NCBI GenBank assembly: GCA_964030475.1
Contig: CAXIPT010000002.1
Span: 2,674,827-2,738,826 of the forward strand
DNA: 64,000 bases
Origin: Tethya wilhelma
Taxonomy: Eukaryota > Porifera > Demospongiae > Tethyida > Tethyidae
Direction of reading: 5' to 3'
The notes under the pieces were generated by a model. It ran no database searches. It was not told the origin of the DNA and saw only the letters and a list, made by a program, of their open reading frames with translations. Position 1 is the stretch's first letter; every line of letters starts with the position of its first letter. Positions 1-11,546 of the stretch are shown piece by piece. The position numbers were made by a program, and so were the translations under genes.

Positions 1-207
1 GGCTAACCCCGAATGAAGTATGGGAAATTGTCCAAAAAGCCCAAAAAATTAATAAAAATGATGCACCCCCCTCTACCAAATTGACCAAAATTCCAAATTA
101 CTAAATGATCTCCAGCTCTTGAAATGGATTTTAAGAGTATTCCCCTCTAAGGGGGGTGAAATCAGGGATTCGTGGGTTAGACCACTATGGTTCTGAGCCC
201 TTCAATT

Positions 208-291
208 ATTGTAGCACAGTACAACTCATTGTTGGGTACAATTATAATTGCGTAACAATTTACAAACAATCAAAATCAAAACATGACATAG
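208..291. repeat. Direct copy of the 3' flank of receptor A, ending at a single-N join
   Basis: About 84 bases here are repeated, as far as I can read without differences, at 1741-1824, immediately beyond the stop codon of receptor A. The copy ends exactly at the single N at 292, where the sequence switches to the middle of a foldback element. This looks like an overlapping or allelic contig end placed beside its own neighbour, not a biological duplication. I see no gene in 1-207. Confidence 0.7.
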
Positions 292-292
292 N

Positions 293-550
293 GTTTTAGT
301 TGCCTATCTTGTTATGGTTTAATCCACTGCTTAGCCAACTGATAACCAATGCAACAATATAAGCTATGGTATACTGTAGTAGTACAAATATTTACATTTA
401 TGGCACTGAGGGTCCATATTTAGGATCAAGAACAAAAATGAAGTAGTCATGTGCCGAAATTAATTGAGTTTGAGACATGCCTTGTTCCATTGCTTTTTAC
501 CACCCTGCCCATTCCTACACTACTTATTTTTTTTGAAATTTTTATTATAT
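293..550 (-). repeat. Partial foldback core (right half)
   Basis: From the N at 292 to about 550 the sequence matches the spacer and right inner inverted repeat of the roughly 400-base core seen in full at 1195-1610 and 43584-43990. It ends in the same CATTCCTACACTACTTATTT block. The left half is missing at the N. Confidence 0.7.
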
Positions 551-585
551 ATTGCATGCCTTAAGGCTTGCGTGACATTGTGTAA

Positions 586-1610
586 TCATACGTACGGTAG
601 TACGTATGATAGGAATGGGCCGAATATCCCATAGACACAATACAAAATGTTGGTCACCATAAAAATCTAGTCAAACAAAATTAAGCCTTCAAACTTGCTC
701 AGAGGCTCTAACTAACAGATTACCAATCGCATGCAAGGCCTAAAAACTCACAGAAACTTTCCTCAGCACTCGTAGAGAGAGCTAGTGGGAAGCCACAACA
801 GTGCCATTTTTGTTCTTCTAACGTACGTACGTACTTTCTAACTGACTTACTTGAAAAACATTTCCAGAGAACCAGAATGTGTTGAGCCAACTTTGATAGC
901 ACGAAGTAACTCCTTTTCATAGGTAGTACATTCCTTGATACTCATTTATATTACATCACAAATAAGCCTAAACAAAAACTAGAAAGCTTTGAAACTGAGA
1001 GTATAAATTCATGTACTTCAATGCAGCCATCTCTGTAGATAGAGGTCAAAGGTCATTATCCACGTGGCATTATTATGCGCATGCGCACTAGCCTCCAGTA
1101 TAATGAAGTGCATGTAGCTGCCCCTCAAGTTTGTTGCAGGGACTAACCAGTCTGATAGTGTTTCCACACTGTAGTGTTGAAAAAAGTGAATGAACAAGTA
1201 GTAAAAATTTCAAAAAAATAAGTAGTGTAGGAATGGGCAGTGCGGTAAAAAGTATTGGAACAAGGCATGGTCTTAGTAATTTCGGCACATGACTACTTCA
1301 TTTTTATGCCCAACTCTTGGCCAGCAGTCCAATTTATACCTGTCTGTTACGTACAGTGGTTTACTTCATTTCTTAGCCAAGGGATTATAGTAGAAATTTG
1401 AACCAATCAATGCATGCAATTATAATAATTAAGCTACAGTATACAATCAGTGTACAAATTATTGCAACTGGACACAAAAAATCTATATGAGGGATCAAGA
1501 ATAAAAATGAAGTAGTCATGTGCCGAAACTAAGACCATGCCTTGTTCCAATACTTTTTACCACACTGCCCATTCCTACACTACTTATTTTTTAAAAATTT
1601 TTACTACTTG
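586..1610 (+). mobile_element. Long-TIR foldback element: left arm plus core, right arm missing
   Basis: The outer end begins TCATACGTACGGTAGTACGT at 586. The left arm runs to about 1194. The core (1195-1610) has inner inverted repeats of roughly 110 bases, from CAAGTAGTAAAAATTTC to its complement at 1594-1610. The mirror-image right arm, seen at 43991-44609, is absent, and unrelated sequence follows. There is no transposase ORF, so it would be a non-autonomous foldback/MITE-type DNA element. Confidence 0.75.
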
Positions 1611-1825
1611 TAGCACAATATGATCTTACTATAACTACTACTATTCAATCCTTGCAATGGTTATATAAAAATTTTCAATAAATAGGATTATTACTGATAG
1701 ATTTTAGCTATAATATAACATAATCTTATAATAATAATTATTGTAGCACAGTACAACTCATTGTTGGGTACAATTATAATTGCGTAACAATTTACAAACA
1801 ATCAAAATCAAAACATGACATAGAT

Positions 1826-4800
1826 TCAATTTGGGAGTGACTCAACTTCTTCATAAGGAATACCGTCAATAGTGGAATGACTCCAATTCCTCGGAACATT
1901 ATCTGGACGTTGGTTCAATCCAGCATCTATATCTGTAGTTGTGCCTGGGTCAATCTCCAACAATTCCCTCAGCGAGTTTCGTAGCTCCATAGAGTTCAAT
2001 ACGTCCATTCTAATTGAAGATGATGTGGGGTTGTTAGCAGTCAGCAAATTCTCTTGAATGGCCAACACATTTGAAGAGCTTAAGTGTCTCTTAAGACTTA
2101 ATTTCTTCCTCGTAAATTGGAAGAGACGACCAGTTGAGTTTGGGAACACAAACAAAAAGATATGGAATACTAAAGTCCCTACAAATATGATAAAAGAAAT
2201 TGATACGGAAATGTAGGAAAAGATCACAGGCGTTCGATTGTCTGGTTCATTAAACTCATTAGCATAGATTATAGCAAGCGCATAGAATAGTAAGTTGAAG
2301 AGATGAACACTTTCAAGAGTGTTCAGAAGCCAACTTTTGTAGATCCCTCCACTTGCTATGGTTCCCATAAGAAATAGTATAGAAACAGCAAGACATATAC
2401 AGAGCAAATTTGCAGTGTCATTGAAGTCATTTGAGGCGATGATTGAATATAACACAATTCGAAGAACAAGCTGTAATCCAATCCAATAGCGATGGGAATC
2501 TTTGAATGGAGCGTGATAAGCATCCATAAATGATTTTAATTTCAGATTTGAGACGATCTTTTTTGTCGGACAGCGTTGAAGACACTGCCAAAACAGCAGC
2601 AAAAACATAAAGCAGAATCCAATCAGTGCAATGAGAATAACAATGAGAAAGAGAGGTATACGCTTTCTGTCAAAGTAAGCGAGGTTGCCATCAATCCTCC
2701 AGACTGTGTCAACTTTTATTGGCGTTTCACTTTCATTGCCAATCACACTATAATGCTCTACAGCAGCAAATGACGCAACATTGATTATGAGGCGAAGAAA
2801 TCTTGTGTATGAAAGCAAGATCAAAGTAGCCAATGTTGCTACTGGATTCTTTGTAGCGATAAGTTTTGAAAAACGTCTCGAGTACTCACTAACTATGATC
2901 ATCAAAACAACTAGAAAGATGACGTACATTGGAAAGGCTAGTTGAAGCCATGTCTTTGAGTATTCATCCATTCCATCGTAAAAGCATGCCACAATTCCAA
3001 AGTCCAGGTTTATCCAAGAAATAAAGACTACCAAGAAGTTTCCTGGAACATCAAATTCAGGTCGAAAAAAAGAAGGACGATTAGTGCTTACAATATTTGC
3101 ATAAGAGATCAGTCCATTGATAGTTCCAACAGCAGTGGTCAAATTGCATACCAAAATAAAAATGACCAACAAAACACCAGCTATTGCAAACACTATGAGC
3201 AGAGCAAGTCCATTATGATTGGAACATTCTCCACAACGAGAGGTACCAAGAAGGAGACTAAGACCATCAGCACAACCACCGCATAGAACACCAGAACGAT
3301 TATTAGCACATTGTACATCAGCACCATTGGGAACATTTAAGTTAACAAATACTTCAGAACTCGATGAGACACAGTAATCAAGAGGACAGTTAAAATCAGC
3401 TAAGTACTCTTGTGTACTTTGAGTAAAGTTAATCCATGCATTGGCTCTGCGTACAACTGACTGAGAATCAATTGAACAGTTTCCTAGAATTAAATCATTA
3501 CTAACAAGTATAGGATCACACTTACAGCCTACTTCTGAATCTATGAAACCAACAGGACATGCTAAGAATTGAACGTCAATCATTGCCACTGATATGCCAT
3601 TGTTCAAACAAGGACCATCAGGAAACACTGAAATGCTGGCACTTTGACTAGTCACTGGTGCAGCGATATTGTATTTTATCTCACTACAAACATTGCTAAA
3701 AGATTGATTGCCTTGGCCTCTTTGAAGAGAGGAACCAGACATGGCCAGGCTGATGATGTTACTTGGTATTATGTTGTTAAGTTGATCCACAGCCACAAGA
3801 CTTACACTGAAGTTTTCTCCTTTCCTGACAGTTACAGTAGGTAGCTCGTAATCACAGTCGGGTATGTTGTTGAGGCAGAAACACACACGGACAGGTAAAG
3901 ATTTAATGTCATCTATATTAATGTTTGACGTGACTTCAAAATACTGAATCGCATCAGCAATCCTTCTAGATTGTGTTGTTAAAACGGGTAGATTGACCTC
4001 TGCCAATACACTTACTGTACACCTGTCCAGTAGGCCGCCATATAAGGAATTACCCGAAATTTCTGCAGTGTTGTTCCAAAAGTACGTGTTTACTAGATTA
4101 ATACTATTAAAAAAATTTTCAATCAAAAGTGGACTTACAGAAAGTGTTGGGTAGAGAACAATAGATTGAAAGAAGCAATCTGCATTCAAGGCTGGTTCCT
4201 CCTCTGATTCAATGACATTGCAAACAAGTGGAGTAGTGGAGTCATCGACATAAATGGCACCACCATAGTCAGCTGAGTTGGCAATAAACTCAAGACTAAG
4301 ATGGTCTTCAAGTGCAGTAACACAGCCAAGCGCTGAAATTGGACATTCAGGCGTAAGTTTGTTAACATGCAAATTTGAGTTTGTTTCAAAAAATATCCCA
4401 CCTCCTTTGTCATAGGCATGGTTCTCTACAAGAGAAAGTTGGCCATTTTGAAGAGAAACAAATGCATTGACACCATTGATACCGCCACCATTTTCTTGTG
4501 CTCTGTTACTCGCAATGTGTGTTACTCCTGCAAAGGTTAAGGTAGTACGAAAAGCGTATATGCCACCTCCAGATTTTGTTGCCGTGTTATTAACAATAAT
4601 AAGTTCACCAACTGACATCAATGAGCTTTGCATCACTAAAATTCCACCTCCATATGAAGCTACATTGTCAAAAAGAATAACCGTACCATTTAAGACAACT
4701 TCACCGATGAAGCAAGTTATTGCTCCTCCTAGCTCAATTTGTATGTTGTTGGAACTATTAACATTTGAAGTTCTAGAAATGCTCAAATTCCCACGAAAGG

Positions 4801-6526
4801 TCACATTACTATGGTAAACGAAAACCGATCCATTGTTGTTTGAAAATACAGTAGTGCCATCAATAATGACTATGCTATTTGCCATGTGTAACACACTAGT
4901 GGCATCGTTATGTGTAAACATGTTGGAAGCGTTCAATGAGAATAAAGGTACAGATTGGAGAGATATTGCTGCCCCTCCAACTAGTGCACGGTTACCAACA
5001 AACAAAGAATCAGTAATTGTCCCTCTACAGGTTTCTAACGACTTGGAAGACTTGGAATACAGACAGAGAACACTCACACCACCTCCAGATCCAAGTGGTC
5101 CCATGGACGCACAGCTATTGTTGATAAACACATTGCTAATCAGAGTCAGTATGGAGTCTATACTAGCTAAAGCACCACCATCAGCTAGCACAGCAGTATT
5201 TCCAATAAACGTACAGTTAAAAATATGGCAACTAGTAGCTGTGGAACTGTCTTGATCAAATTGAAAACTGGCAACAGCTATGGCTCCTCCACCAATATTA
5301 GCTTTATTGTTCACAAAAACACTGTTTTTTATTGTTGCTGAACCAGATACATATCCTATTGCTCCCCCTCCAGCTACAGTCAAGGCAACATTATTTGAAA
5401 ACTCACAATTATCGACTTCAATTGTACACATGTATCCCGCGATGGCACCACCGGCAGGATTTGTACTAAATAACGCTGGCATTGTTTGTATCAAAATAGC
5501 ACTTGCAGTGTCGGTAATAATGCTATCTCTAACAACAACATCTGACTCGACTGTAACAAATATTGCGCCTCCACTATTTCCAGCTGTGTTTCCAAACAAC
5601 TCACTATCTGTGACAATGACCGAGCTGTTAAAACCTGCAAATATAGCTCCACCAGCTGTCAAGTTCCCTCTTGCAAAATTGTCTGCAAAAATACTGTTGG
5701 TCACTGTTACTTTGCTACTATTAACAATGCATATTCCACCTCCTCCAATCAAGTAAATTTCACCACTCTCACTTCTTTGAATACTGTTTCCAGAAAATGT
5801 ACAGTTGTCAATGACAAGTTCACTTTCTTGATCAATCTCTATTGCACCACCGTGAAATACTGATGTGTTGTTTGAAAAAGTGCTCTCAGTTATCTCCACA
5901 GAGCTGTTCAAAGCATACAAAGAACTACCAGCATAGTTTGCATGGTTACTATCAAAGACACAGCCATAGATGGAAAGGTTACTATTGATTGTGACAATCG
6001 CTTGTTTGTTTGTGGTAAACTGGCTATTGTTAACCACAGCTGAATCTACACCCAATATTTCTAATTTGGATTCAGACAAAACTCCACCTTGGAGTTGGCA
6101 TTTATCAAGCAGTAAATTCTCCACAATGGCAACATGACTAGAGCACCCTAAAAAGTTTATGTTTGAGAGCTGTATCAAGCCAATGTTGTGAAAATCAAAG
6201 CTTGCACCTGAAGTGCACGAGATACACTGAATATCATCTAATGTGGTATTCAATGTTTCATTAGACCAAACAATAGTAAAACTTGATAGATTTGTTATCA
6301 CAACATCACTTTCCAGATTATGGCTGCCAGGTGCTAACATTAACGTGATGTCAGTTTCAAAGGTGAGACTCTCATTGTGTGTTAACTCACCATACTCAGA
6401 GAGGGTCATACAATATGTCTGTTCATCAGGACATGGGCTATCATCAGTTGGTACAATGTAGTAGGTCTCAGCAGAGACAGAGACTGAGAGACATGAGGCA
6501 CAGAGCAAGAGAAGAATGCTTGACAT
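1826..6526 (-). CDS. Pmp-like beta-helix, multi-pass membrane receptor A
   Basis: Uninterrupted 1566-residue protein with an ATG at 6524-6526 and a signal peptide (about residues 1-19, ending SVSVSA before ETYYIVP). Residues about 60-800 are repeats with GGAI/GGG and FxxN-type signatures, as in chlamydial polymorphic membrane proteins and other right-handed beta-helices. Next comes a Cys-rich stalk (about 880-1100) ending in CANNRSGVLCGGCADG and CGECSNHNG. Residues about 1105-1470 hold eight or nine hydrophobic segments, including WINLDFG and GMDEY. A cytoplasmic tail of about 90 residues carries ELRNSLRELLEIDPGT. There are many N-x-S/T sites in the ectodomain. It is single-exon. B, C and D are close paralogues on the same strand. 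The ligand and function are unknown. The beta-helix call is firm; calling it a receptor is inference from topology. Confidence 0.88.
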   Translation of the reverse strand: MSSILLLLCASCLSVSVSAETYYIVPTDDSPCPDEQTYCMTLSEYGELTHNESLTFETDITLMLAPGSHNLESDVVITNLSSFTIVWSNETLNTTLDDIQCISCTSGASFDFHNIGLIQLSNINFLGCSSHVAIVENLLLDKCQLQGGVLSESKLEILGVDSAVVNNSQFTTNKQAIVTINSNLSIYGCVFDSNHANYAGSSLYALNSSVEITESTFSNNTSVFHGGAIEIDQESELVIDNCTFSGNSIQRSESGEIYLIGGGGICIVNSSKVTVTNSIFADNFARGNLTAGGAIFAGFNSSVIVTDSELFGNTAGNSGGAIFVTVESDVVVRDSIITDTASAILIQTMPALFSTNPAGGAIAGYMCTIEVDNCEFSNNVALTVAGGGAIGYVSGSATIKNSVFVNNKANIGGGAIAVASFQFDQDSSTATSCHIFNCTFIGNTAVLADGGALASIDSILTLISNVFINNSCASMGPLGSGGGVSVLCLYSKSSKSLETCRGTITDSLFVGNRALVGGAAISLQSVPLFSLNASNMFTHNDATSVLHMANSIVIIDGTTVFSNNNGSVFVYHSNVTFRGNLSISRTSNVNSSNNIQIELGGAITCFIGEVVLNGTVILFDNVASYGGGILVMQSSLMSVGELIIVNNTATKSGGGIYAFRTTLTFAGVTHIASNRAQENGGGINGVNAFVSLQNGQLSLVENHAYDKGGGIFFETNSNLHVNKLTPECPISALGCVTALEDHLSLEFIANSADYGGAIYVDDSTTPLVCNVIESEEEPALNADCFFQSIVLYPTLSVSPLLIENFFNSINLVNTYFWNNTAEISGNSLYGGLLDRCTVSVLAEVNLPVLTTQSRRIADAIQYFEVTSNINIDDIKSLPVRVCFCLNNIPDCDYELPTVTVRKGENFSVSLVAVDQLNNIIPSNIISLAMSGSSLQRGQGNQSFSNVCSEIKYNIAAPVTSQSASISVFPDGPCLNNGISVAMIDVQFLACPVGFIDSEVGCKCDPILVSNDLILGNCSIDSQSVVRRANAWINFTQSTQEYLADFNCPLDYCVSSSSEVFVNLNVPNGADVQCANNRSGVLCGGCADGLSLLLGTSRCGECSNHNGLALLIVFAIAGVLLVIFILVCNLTTAVGTINGLISYANIVSTNRPSFFRPEFDVPGNFLVVFISWINLDFGIVACFYDGMDEYSKTWLQLAFPMYVIFLVVLMIIVSEYSRRFSKLIATKNPVATLATLILLSYTRFLRLIINVASFAAVEHYSVIGNESETPIKVDTVWRIDGNLAYFDRKRIPLFLIVILIALIGFCFMFLLLFWQCLQRCPTKKIVSNLKLKSFMDAYHAPFKDSHRYWIGLQLVLRIVLYSIIASNDFNDTANLLCICLAVSILFLMGTIASGGIYKSWLLNTLESVHLFNLLFYALAIIYANEFNEPDNRTPVIFSYISVSISFIIFVGTLVFHIFLFVFPNSTGRLFQFTRKKLSLKRHLSSSNVLAIQENLLTANNPTSSSIRMDVLNSMELRNSLRELLEIDPGTTTDIDAGLNQRPDNVPRNWSHSTIDGIPYEEVESLPN

Positions 6527-7665
6527 GATGAACTATACTCAGCTTGACTTTGTAATCACCATGATCAGAGTTCAGGGGCCCTGCGGTTCTATAGCCTAAA
6601 TAATTAAGTACAAGAAAATTACAGGCTGATAAAAACGTTACTTCTTAGTAAGTGCTATTATTTGTTATGTAAAAAAAAAACAAGCATTTGATTGTATTAT
6701 TGTATATACCTTTGAAAGTGTGTCAGACTCTTTAATAGCAATAATATCTATACGAGTATATAACTCTTAGTCTTAGCAACACTTATGCTGACTGTATATA
6801 TTTGACTAAACTATGTAGGTTGCATACATGTGACCTGCATGCTGTCACCATTCAACTAATGCCCAAAATTGGTTCTCCTAAAGTAGTAACAGTTATACAA
6901 TGAAGACAATAGCTGGTACTCATCAAGACCAAAAACTTAGTGTGAATATTAAGACATTCCTTAAATAGCTAAACCTTGCTTTTTGTTAAGCCAGTTTTGT
7001 TACCATCTGATAACTATTTTATAGCTACTGCTGCTGCTGCTCAAGGATCACTTTACAGGTTTATATAGGGCTGTCAAAGTGCAGGTAATTGAGCATATGT
7101 TGCAGTAAACTGCATGTCAACACTTTTAACTGCAAAAAATACTGTGTCATATAATATTGCTGCTGTACTTTTATACACAAATTTTCCCCTTTAAATGGCA
7201 GTGCTAATAACACATGTACTGTTTCTAAGTTGTTACTTCATTTGCATAGGTTCTATCCATAAATGTACCTGCTGTATATCATCAGTGCATGATCAAATCA
7301 AGTAGCTACAAATAATAATATATGCATGTACATTCTTACATATTTTAATGTAGTCCATAATAATACATAAATAATTATGTCAAAGGTTAAAAAATATAAG
7401 GACATAATTTATAGCTACAGTGACATTATTATCTTGATGTAATTCTTATAGCTTCAAAAATCAATTTGTAATTCCTCTAGCTAGCACTGAGAACAAAATA
7501 AAAAGTTAAACGAAACATCTACTCATGTAAAGTGACACTATATACTTTTTAACAGTACAGTACAGTTGCACTTGAGTTATACCCGCCAGTATTTTATAGA
7601 CTAGTTTTGTTTATTATCACAAAAATCATAATTATTATATCCTACATGTTCGAATTCCCTAGAAC
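6527..7665. other. Intergenic, no gene seen
   Basis: AT-rich sequence between the starts of receptor A (minus) and the end of the RING/TRAF gene (minus). It contains a short CTG run near 7027-7040 and poly-A/T tracts. I see no coding region, RNA gene or repeat with recognisable ends. The promoter of receptor A should lie in its left part, but I cannot point to a site. Confidence 0.5.
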
Positions 7666-8955
7666 CTACTTTCTTTTGAAGCAACAGTGGTGTGCTTTAA
7701 GAACCAGTGTGACAACACAATACCTATAGTAATCACCATCAAAATCTGGTGGCATTGGTACTCTTCCTATCTCTCGTCCTTCTCTCGAGGTTTGACCTTG
7801 AGGATTAGAACACTTTCCACAAAGTTTGATGTTAGAATCAAATTTTGTGTAACTTCCACGGTGTTGTACAAGAGGTTTGTGTGTTGTACGTTGTACGCAT
7901 TGTTCTTCAACATTAATTTCAAATTGACCATTCAAATCTCCCCGTAAAAGTAAAAAAGACAGTGTGCTACTTTTGTTGATTTTTGAATCAGCAGAGTTTA
8001 CTGCTAAGTAGATTACTATGTTGTGTATAGCAAAGGGAGGACAAACAGGATTTTTGAAATTGCAAGAGGTAGGAAAGCGAAATTTCAGATATTCTCCTTC
8101 ATTTTCCATATAGAATGTACTATTGTGGAGGATTTTGGCTGATCGATCAAGAAGCTCAGATGCTTTTGGGACAGTTTGTCGTGTGTGTTCGATCTGTGTC
8201 CCAATTGTCAACCTTAGTGACTGTTCCCATACTTTTAGGTTTTTGTAAGCTTTGTATGCCATATCTAAATGCTCCTTTGTATTAGACTGAAGATGACTTT
8301 TTAACTCTTCTCGAAGCAAATCTTGAGTACACCCTACTTCTTGAAACAAACACGTGACATTTTCTTTTGGACAATCTTCTTTATGCTTTTTCAAATCTTT
8401 GCGTTTTAAACTTGAAATGCCACAATTCTTTGGGCACCTAATGGGGTACTCGGAGCATTCATTGGGATGCCATTTTTCTATATAGTAATACGGTAATTGC
8501 TGTTTACAATACTTGCATGTGGACATTCGCCTTTTGCACTCATTTTCTGTGTGGTGACTCAAATCTTTACGAAGGAATTTGCCCCTACATTCTTCATTAG
8601 GGCATTCAACTCTTTCATAAACACACCCATTTGTATTTCTAACAGAAAGGTGGTTCTGACGCTCCTTGAATTTCATGGTTAGTGTGCAACCATTGCTTTT
8701 ATTTGGACAATAAATATCAAGCTCATCTATTTCCTCTTTTATTGGATCGTAGGGTACATGCATGAAGTTTTCACTGTGGCAGTTGGGACAAATTTTGGTT
8801 TCTTGTCCTTCAGATGCTTTTTCAATACATGATAGGCACACATGCTTACGACAGCAGGTAGTATATTGTGGATCAATAAGTAGCCTTCGACACGCACAAC
8901 ACTTAAACCTGTCTGGGAGGTCCTTGACAAATTTAATCTGCCGCTCAGAATTCAT
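7666..8955 (-). CDS. RING finger / TRAF-type zinc-finger protein
   Basis: 429 residues from the ATG at 8953-8955 (MNSERQIKF). The open frame extends upstream only to a TTG, so this ATG is chosen. Residues about 19-59 form a RING-type C3HC4-like module (CCxC, CCRKHVC, SC, CPNC). About 75-220 hold repeated TRAF-type Cys/His fingers (CPNKSNGC, CPNEECRG, CKYCKQQ, CPKNCG, CLFQEVGC). A short helical stretch (AYKAYKNLKVWEQSL) follows. The last ~150 residues do not read as a clear MATH/TRAF-C domain; they may be a divergent one (SFLLLRGDLNGQF). TRAF-family proteins act as E3 ligases or adaptors below membrane receptors, so an adaptor role near these receptors is plausible but unproven. An upstream intron with a further 5' exon is possible. 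Confidence 0.8.
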   Translation of the reverse strand: MNSERQIKFVKDLPDRFKCCACRRLLIDPQYTTCCRKHVCLSCIEKASEGQETKICPNCHSENFMHVPYDPIKEEIDELDIYCPNKSNGCTLTMKFKERQNHLSVRNTNGCVYERVECPNEECRGKFLRKDLSHHTENECKRRMSTCKYCKQQLPYYYIEKWHPNECSEYPIRCPKNCGISSLKRKDLKKHKEDCPKENVTCLFQEVGCTQDLLREELKSHLQSNTKEHLDMAYKAYKNLKVWEQSLRLTIGTQIEHTRQTVPKASELLDRSAKILHNSTFYMENEGEYLKFRFPTSCNFKNPVCPPFAIHNIVIYLAVNSADSKINKSSTLSFLLLRGDLNGQFEINVEEQCVQRTTHKPLVQHRGSYTKFDSNIKLCGKCSNPQGQTSREGREIGRVPMPPDFDGDYYRYCVVTLVLKAHHCCFKRK

Positions 8956-9444
8956 TCTTGTCTTGCTTGCACTCCACGTATATACAACTATTAATACATA
9001 CAAGGGGGAAATTAATCAAACATACACATTTAATGTGGGTGTGGCAAAACAATTAAATTACTAAATTACACTCCATTTGAGACTAGTATAACTTAAAACG
9101 TACCTGGTTCCAGTTCTTTGACCGAGGCACTATAATTATCACAAATACAGCAATGAAATAGTTACTAATTAACTGAAGTCATGCAGTGAAGTAAATGCCA
9201 GTTTTCAAATTTGATGAGTTTATGATTTATGGCATGTTCCTCCTACTTATCATGAATGCACAAACACCATGTGAATGTCTAGTGTATATATGAACTTAGT
9301 ATCAATAATTAATGAATATAATTATTTCCTGAATAGCAGTTGATAGTTTCCATGACAACAAATTGCATAATATGTTTACAAAATTTATACTGATATTATG
9401 ATGCACATTGACAAAGATTGTAGTAATAGTGATTACTAGTTAGT

Positions 9445-10068
9445 TTAAGAGAATCCAACAATGAACCCTGTCACAAGTGGCACAAGTAGCACAAGTAGAA
9501 AGCAAACAATAACAAGTGTTACAATTACAAACCGAACTTTGAAGTGTTTTGAAAGCTCATTAAATGGTATATGAACGAGAATCAATACCCCATTGTTTGA
9601 TATGGAGAATTTATTTGTAAGTTCGATAGTTTTTCTTTGAGTTTCCTGACCATTAGTATCTGATATTGTTATATATTCATCTTGTTGACAACCTCTCGGA
9701 TAGCTGTTTATTTCTGAAACTCTTGAAAGTTTAGAGTCCATACTTTGGTTTGAAAATCTGGAATTATTTGTCTTATCAAAGTCTGAGTCGATATTTTCTA
9801 AACTGACATACACAGTATTAGTCCCAATGTCCAGTTCAGCACTGATTGAGTCTGCTGGGGTAAGATACATTTGAGTATCATTATGATCATGATAGTTATT
9901 GAATGAATCTGATATTGTTGCATTGTCTCCATTACAGTCTTCAGCATCACTGATGTCTAAAGGTGGTGGAGTGGTGTACACTTCTGCTTCAAAGTCACAG
10001 TTTACTTTTAATGTTTCAAGTTTGAAACTATTCTCTTGTTGATTAGTGGTGATATCAGTTCGGTCCAT
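9445..10068 (-). CDS. Tail-anchored protein with tyrosine motifs (family 1)
   Basis: 207 residues from the ATG at 10066-10068 (MDRTDITTN); the longer frame opens only with TTG. There is no signal peptide. A single hydrophobic segment at about 179-203 lies four residues from the C-terminus, so the N-terminal ~178 residues should face the cytosol. This part is acidic, Ser/Thr-rich and carries tyrosines in short contexts: YTTP (31), YLTP (68), YVSL (87) and YITI (132). The last ~55 residues (NKFS, ILVHIPF, then the membrane segment and GFIVG) match the protein at 16629-17033, so the two are paralogues. I do not recognise the family. A docking adaptor for SH2-type proteins is inference from motifs. 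Confidence 0.65.
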   Translation of the reverse strand: MDRTDITTNQQENSFKLETLKVNCDFEAEVYTTPPPLDISDAEDCNGDNATISDSFNNYHDHNDTQMYLTPADSISAELDIGTNTVYVSLENIDSDFDKTNNSRFSNQSMDSKLSRVSEINSYPRGCQQDEYITISDTNGQETQRKTIELTNKFSISNNGVLILVHIPFNELSKHFKVRFVIVTLVIVCFLLVLLVPLVTGFIVGFS

Positions 10069-11546
10069 AATTGCCGGGCAGTTACCGTAACAATAATTGT
10101 AATGGCTGACTAAGTGTACGTGTGTTTCCCATATAATGCAATTTGTTTGATACACATGTACTGACTGCAAAGTGCGTAGTCATACTACTATAGGCATTCT
10201 TTGAACTATGTTGTCAAGCACTTTACTACATACATTCTTTGTGTCCTGCCTAATAAGCTAGCAATTAGTATACTATTATATAGCTCTAACCACAGTAATT
10301 ATGCAAGAATTAATAATGTCTTCAATGCACTTCTTGTGCATTGTATGTAGACTAAGTGCCAAAGGCATAAAATGTTTACATCTACACTCAACTATATTAT
10401 GGCTAGAGAGACGAATAACTGATGCCAAAAGCGGTTGAAGACAAAGAAACCAAGTTTATTCGTTCAAGAATCAGCTTCACTCGCAGAGAAAAATGGGCGC
10501 AAAATAGAATAAGAAGAAGAAGATGGAGAAAATTCGAGGTTTGGCATATTTTAGTTTGGTACTTTAGCGTTGGTTTTAGGCCATGTTTTTGGGCTCATTA
10601 GAAAGGGAAAGAGCTAAATAGTAGCTTAAGAAGCCTTTTAGAGCCAGGCGCCCAGTTTTTGCAGAGTTATTCACGTGAATATTTGTATTGCGCTAATGGG
10701 CCATCCATGCCATTCCTATATGTACCCAGTACTACCGTACTGGGAATTATGCCAAGGCGTGACAGTTACACAATTAATTTTAATTGCAGCATGAACCAAT
10801 TTTATTTCAGTAAATAGAGCAGAATAGCTATTATAGTCAGCTGACTTCATGCATGCATAATTATGTAAATTCTGGGTTTTGTTTTATACTTTCAGTGACA
10901 TGCATGTACGTACATAAGCTCTTTTGAAGGGTACTTATACATACGAGTTTAGTACTACATTTAGAGTGTTGTAAATATTAAGTTTTTAGCACTTGTACAT
11001 ATGTTTTGACAAAAAACTCAATCAGAGAAAACTTAAAATGTTTTTTTTATACAAGACGACTGGTGGATAAAACACTGTTAAAAGGTTGAGTTTATTAAAC
11101 ATCCCAAAAGAGTTTGATGTTCACTGTTTTTATAATTATTTTAGAGAATACCTTTGATATTTTAACTGTGAATGTCAAAAACTCTTAGACATTAAAGCTC
11201 TATGTACAAAAAGACTCAAATACAATCATTGTGAAACTATTCTTGTTTGGCAGTTGAACAATGTAATTGTTCATTCACAATGAAGTTGATATCACATTGA
11301 ATGTTCTACAAACCAGTTGCCATAGAAATACTATACAATTATGTTTCAAGTTTATTCATGAATCACATGCACGATATGCATGGGAACACATGCTGAAATT
11401 TTACCCCCTTGTGCATACACACAATGCACTTTAACAATAAAGCCATGGATAAGAGAGTTTCTAGCTAGAGCATCTATCGTGATTCAGGAGGAGTTCAAGT
11501 TGCAGCATTGGCTCTATTTATTAGTTATTGCTGAAAATTTGGAATA
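10069..11546. other. Intergenic, no gene seen
   Basis: This region separates divergently oriented genes (minus strand to the left, kinase to the right), so promoters for both should lie here. I see AT-rich sequence and nothing with clear element ends. The kinase start is preceded by stops in its frame. Confidence 0.4.

Noticed and set aside
4467..5756. Open frames on the plus strand opposite receptor A (and similar ones opposite B, C and D)
   Set aside because: They are antisense shadows: the repetitive GGAI codons read backwards as IAPP-type peptides, with no signals of their own.
1826..6526. Pmp-like repeats as a sign of chlamydial contamination
   Set aside because: The proteins have eukaryotic-like signal peptides, many N-glycosylation sites and a multi-pass membrane domain instead of an autotransporter barrel, and they lie among intron-containing genes and sponge-type repeats.
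9069..10170. Longer N-termini for the proteins ending at 9445 and 7666
   Set aside because: The extra codons begin at TTG (10168-10170 and 9001-9003), which eukaryotes rarely use. The first ATG in frame gives sensible proteins.
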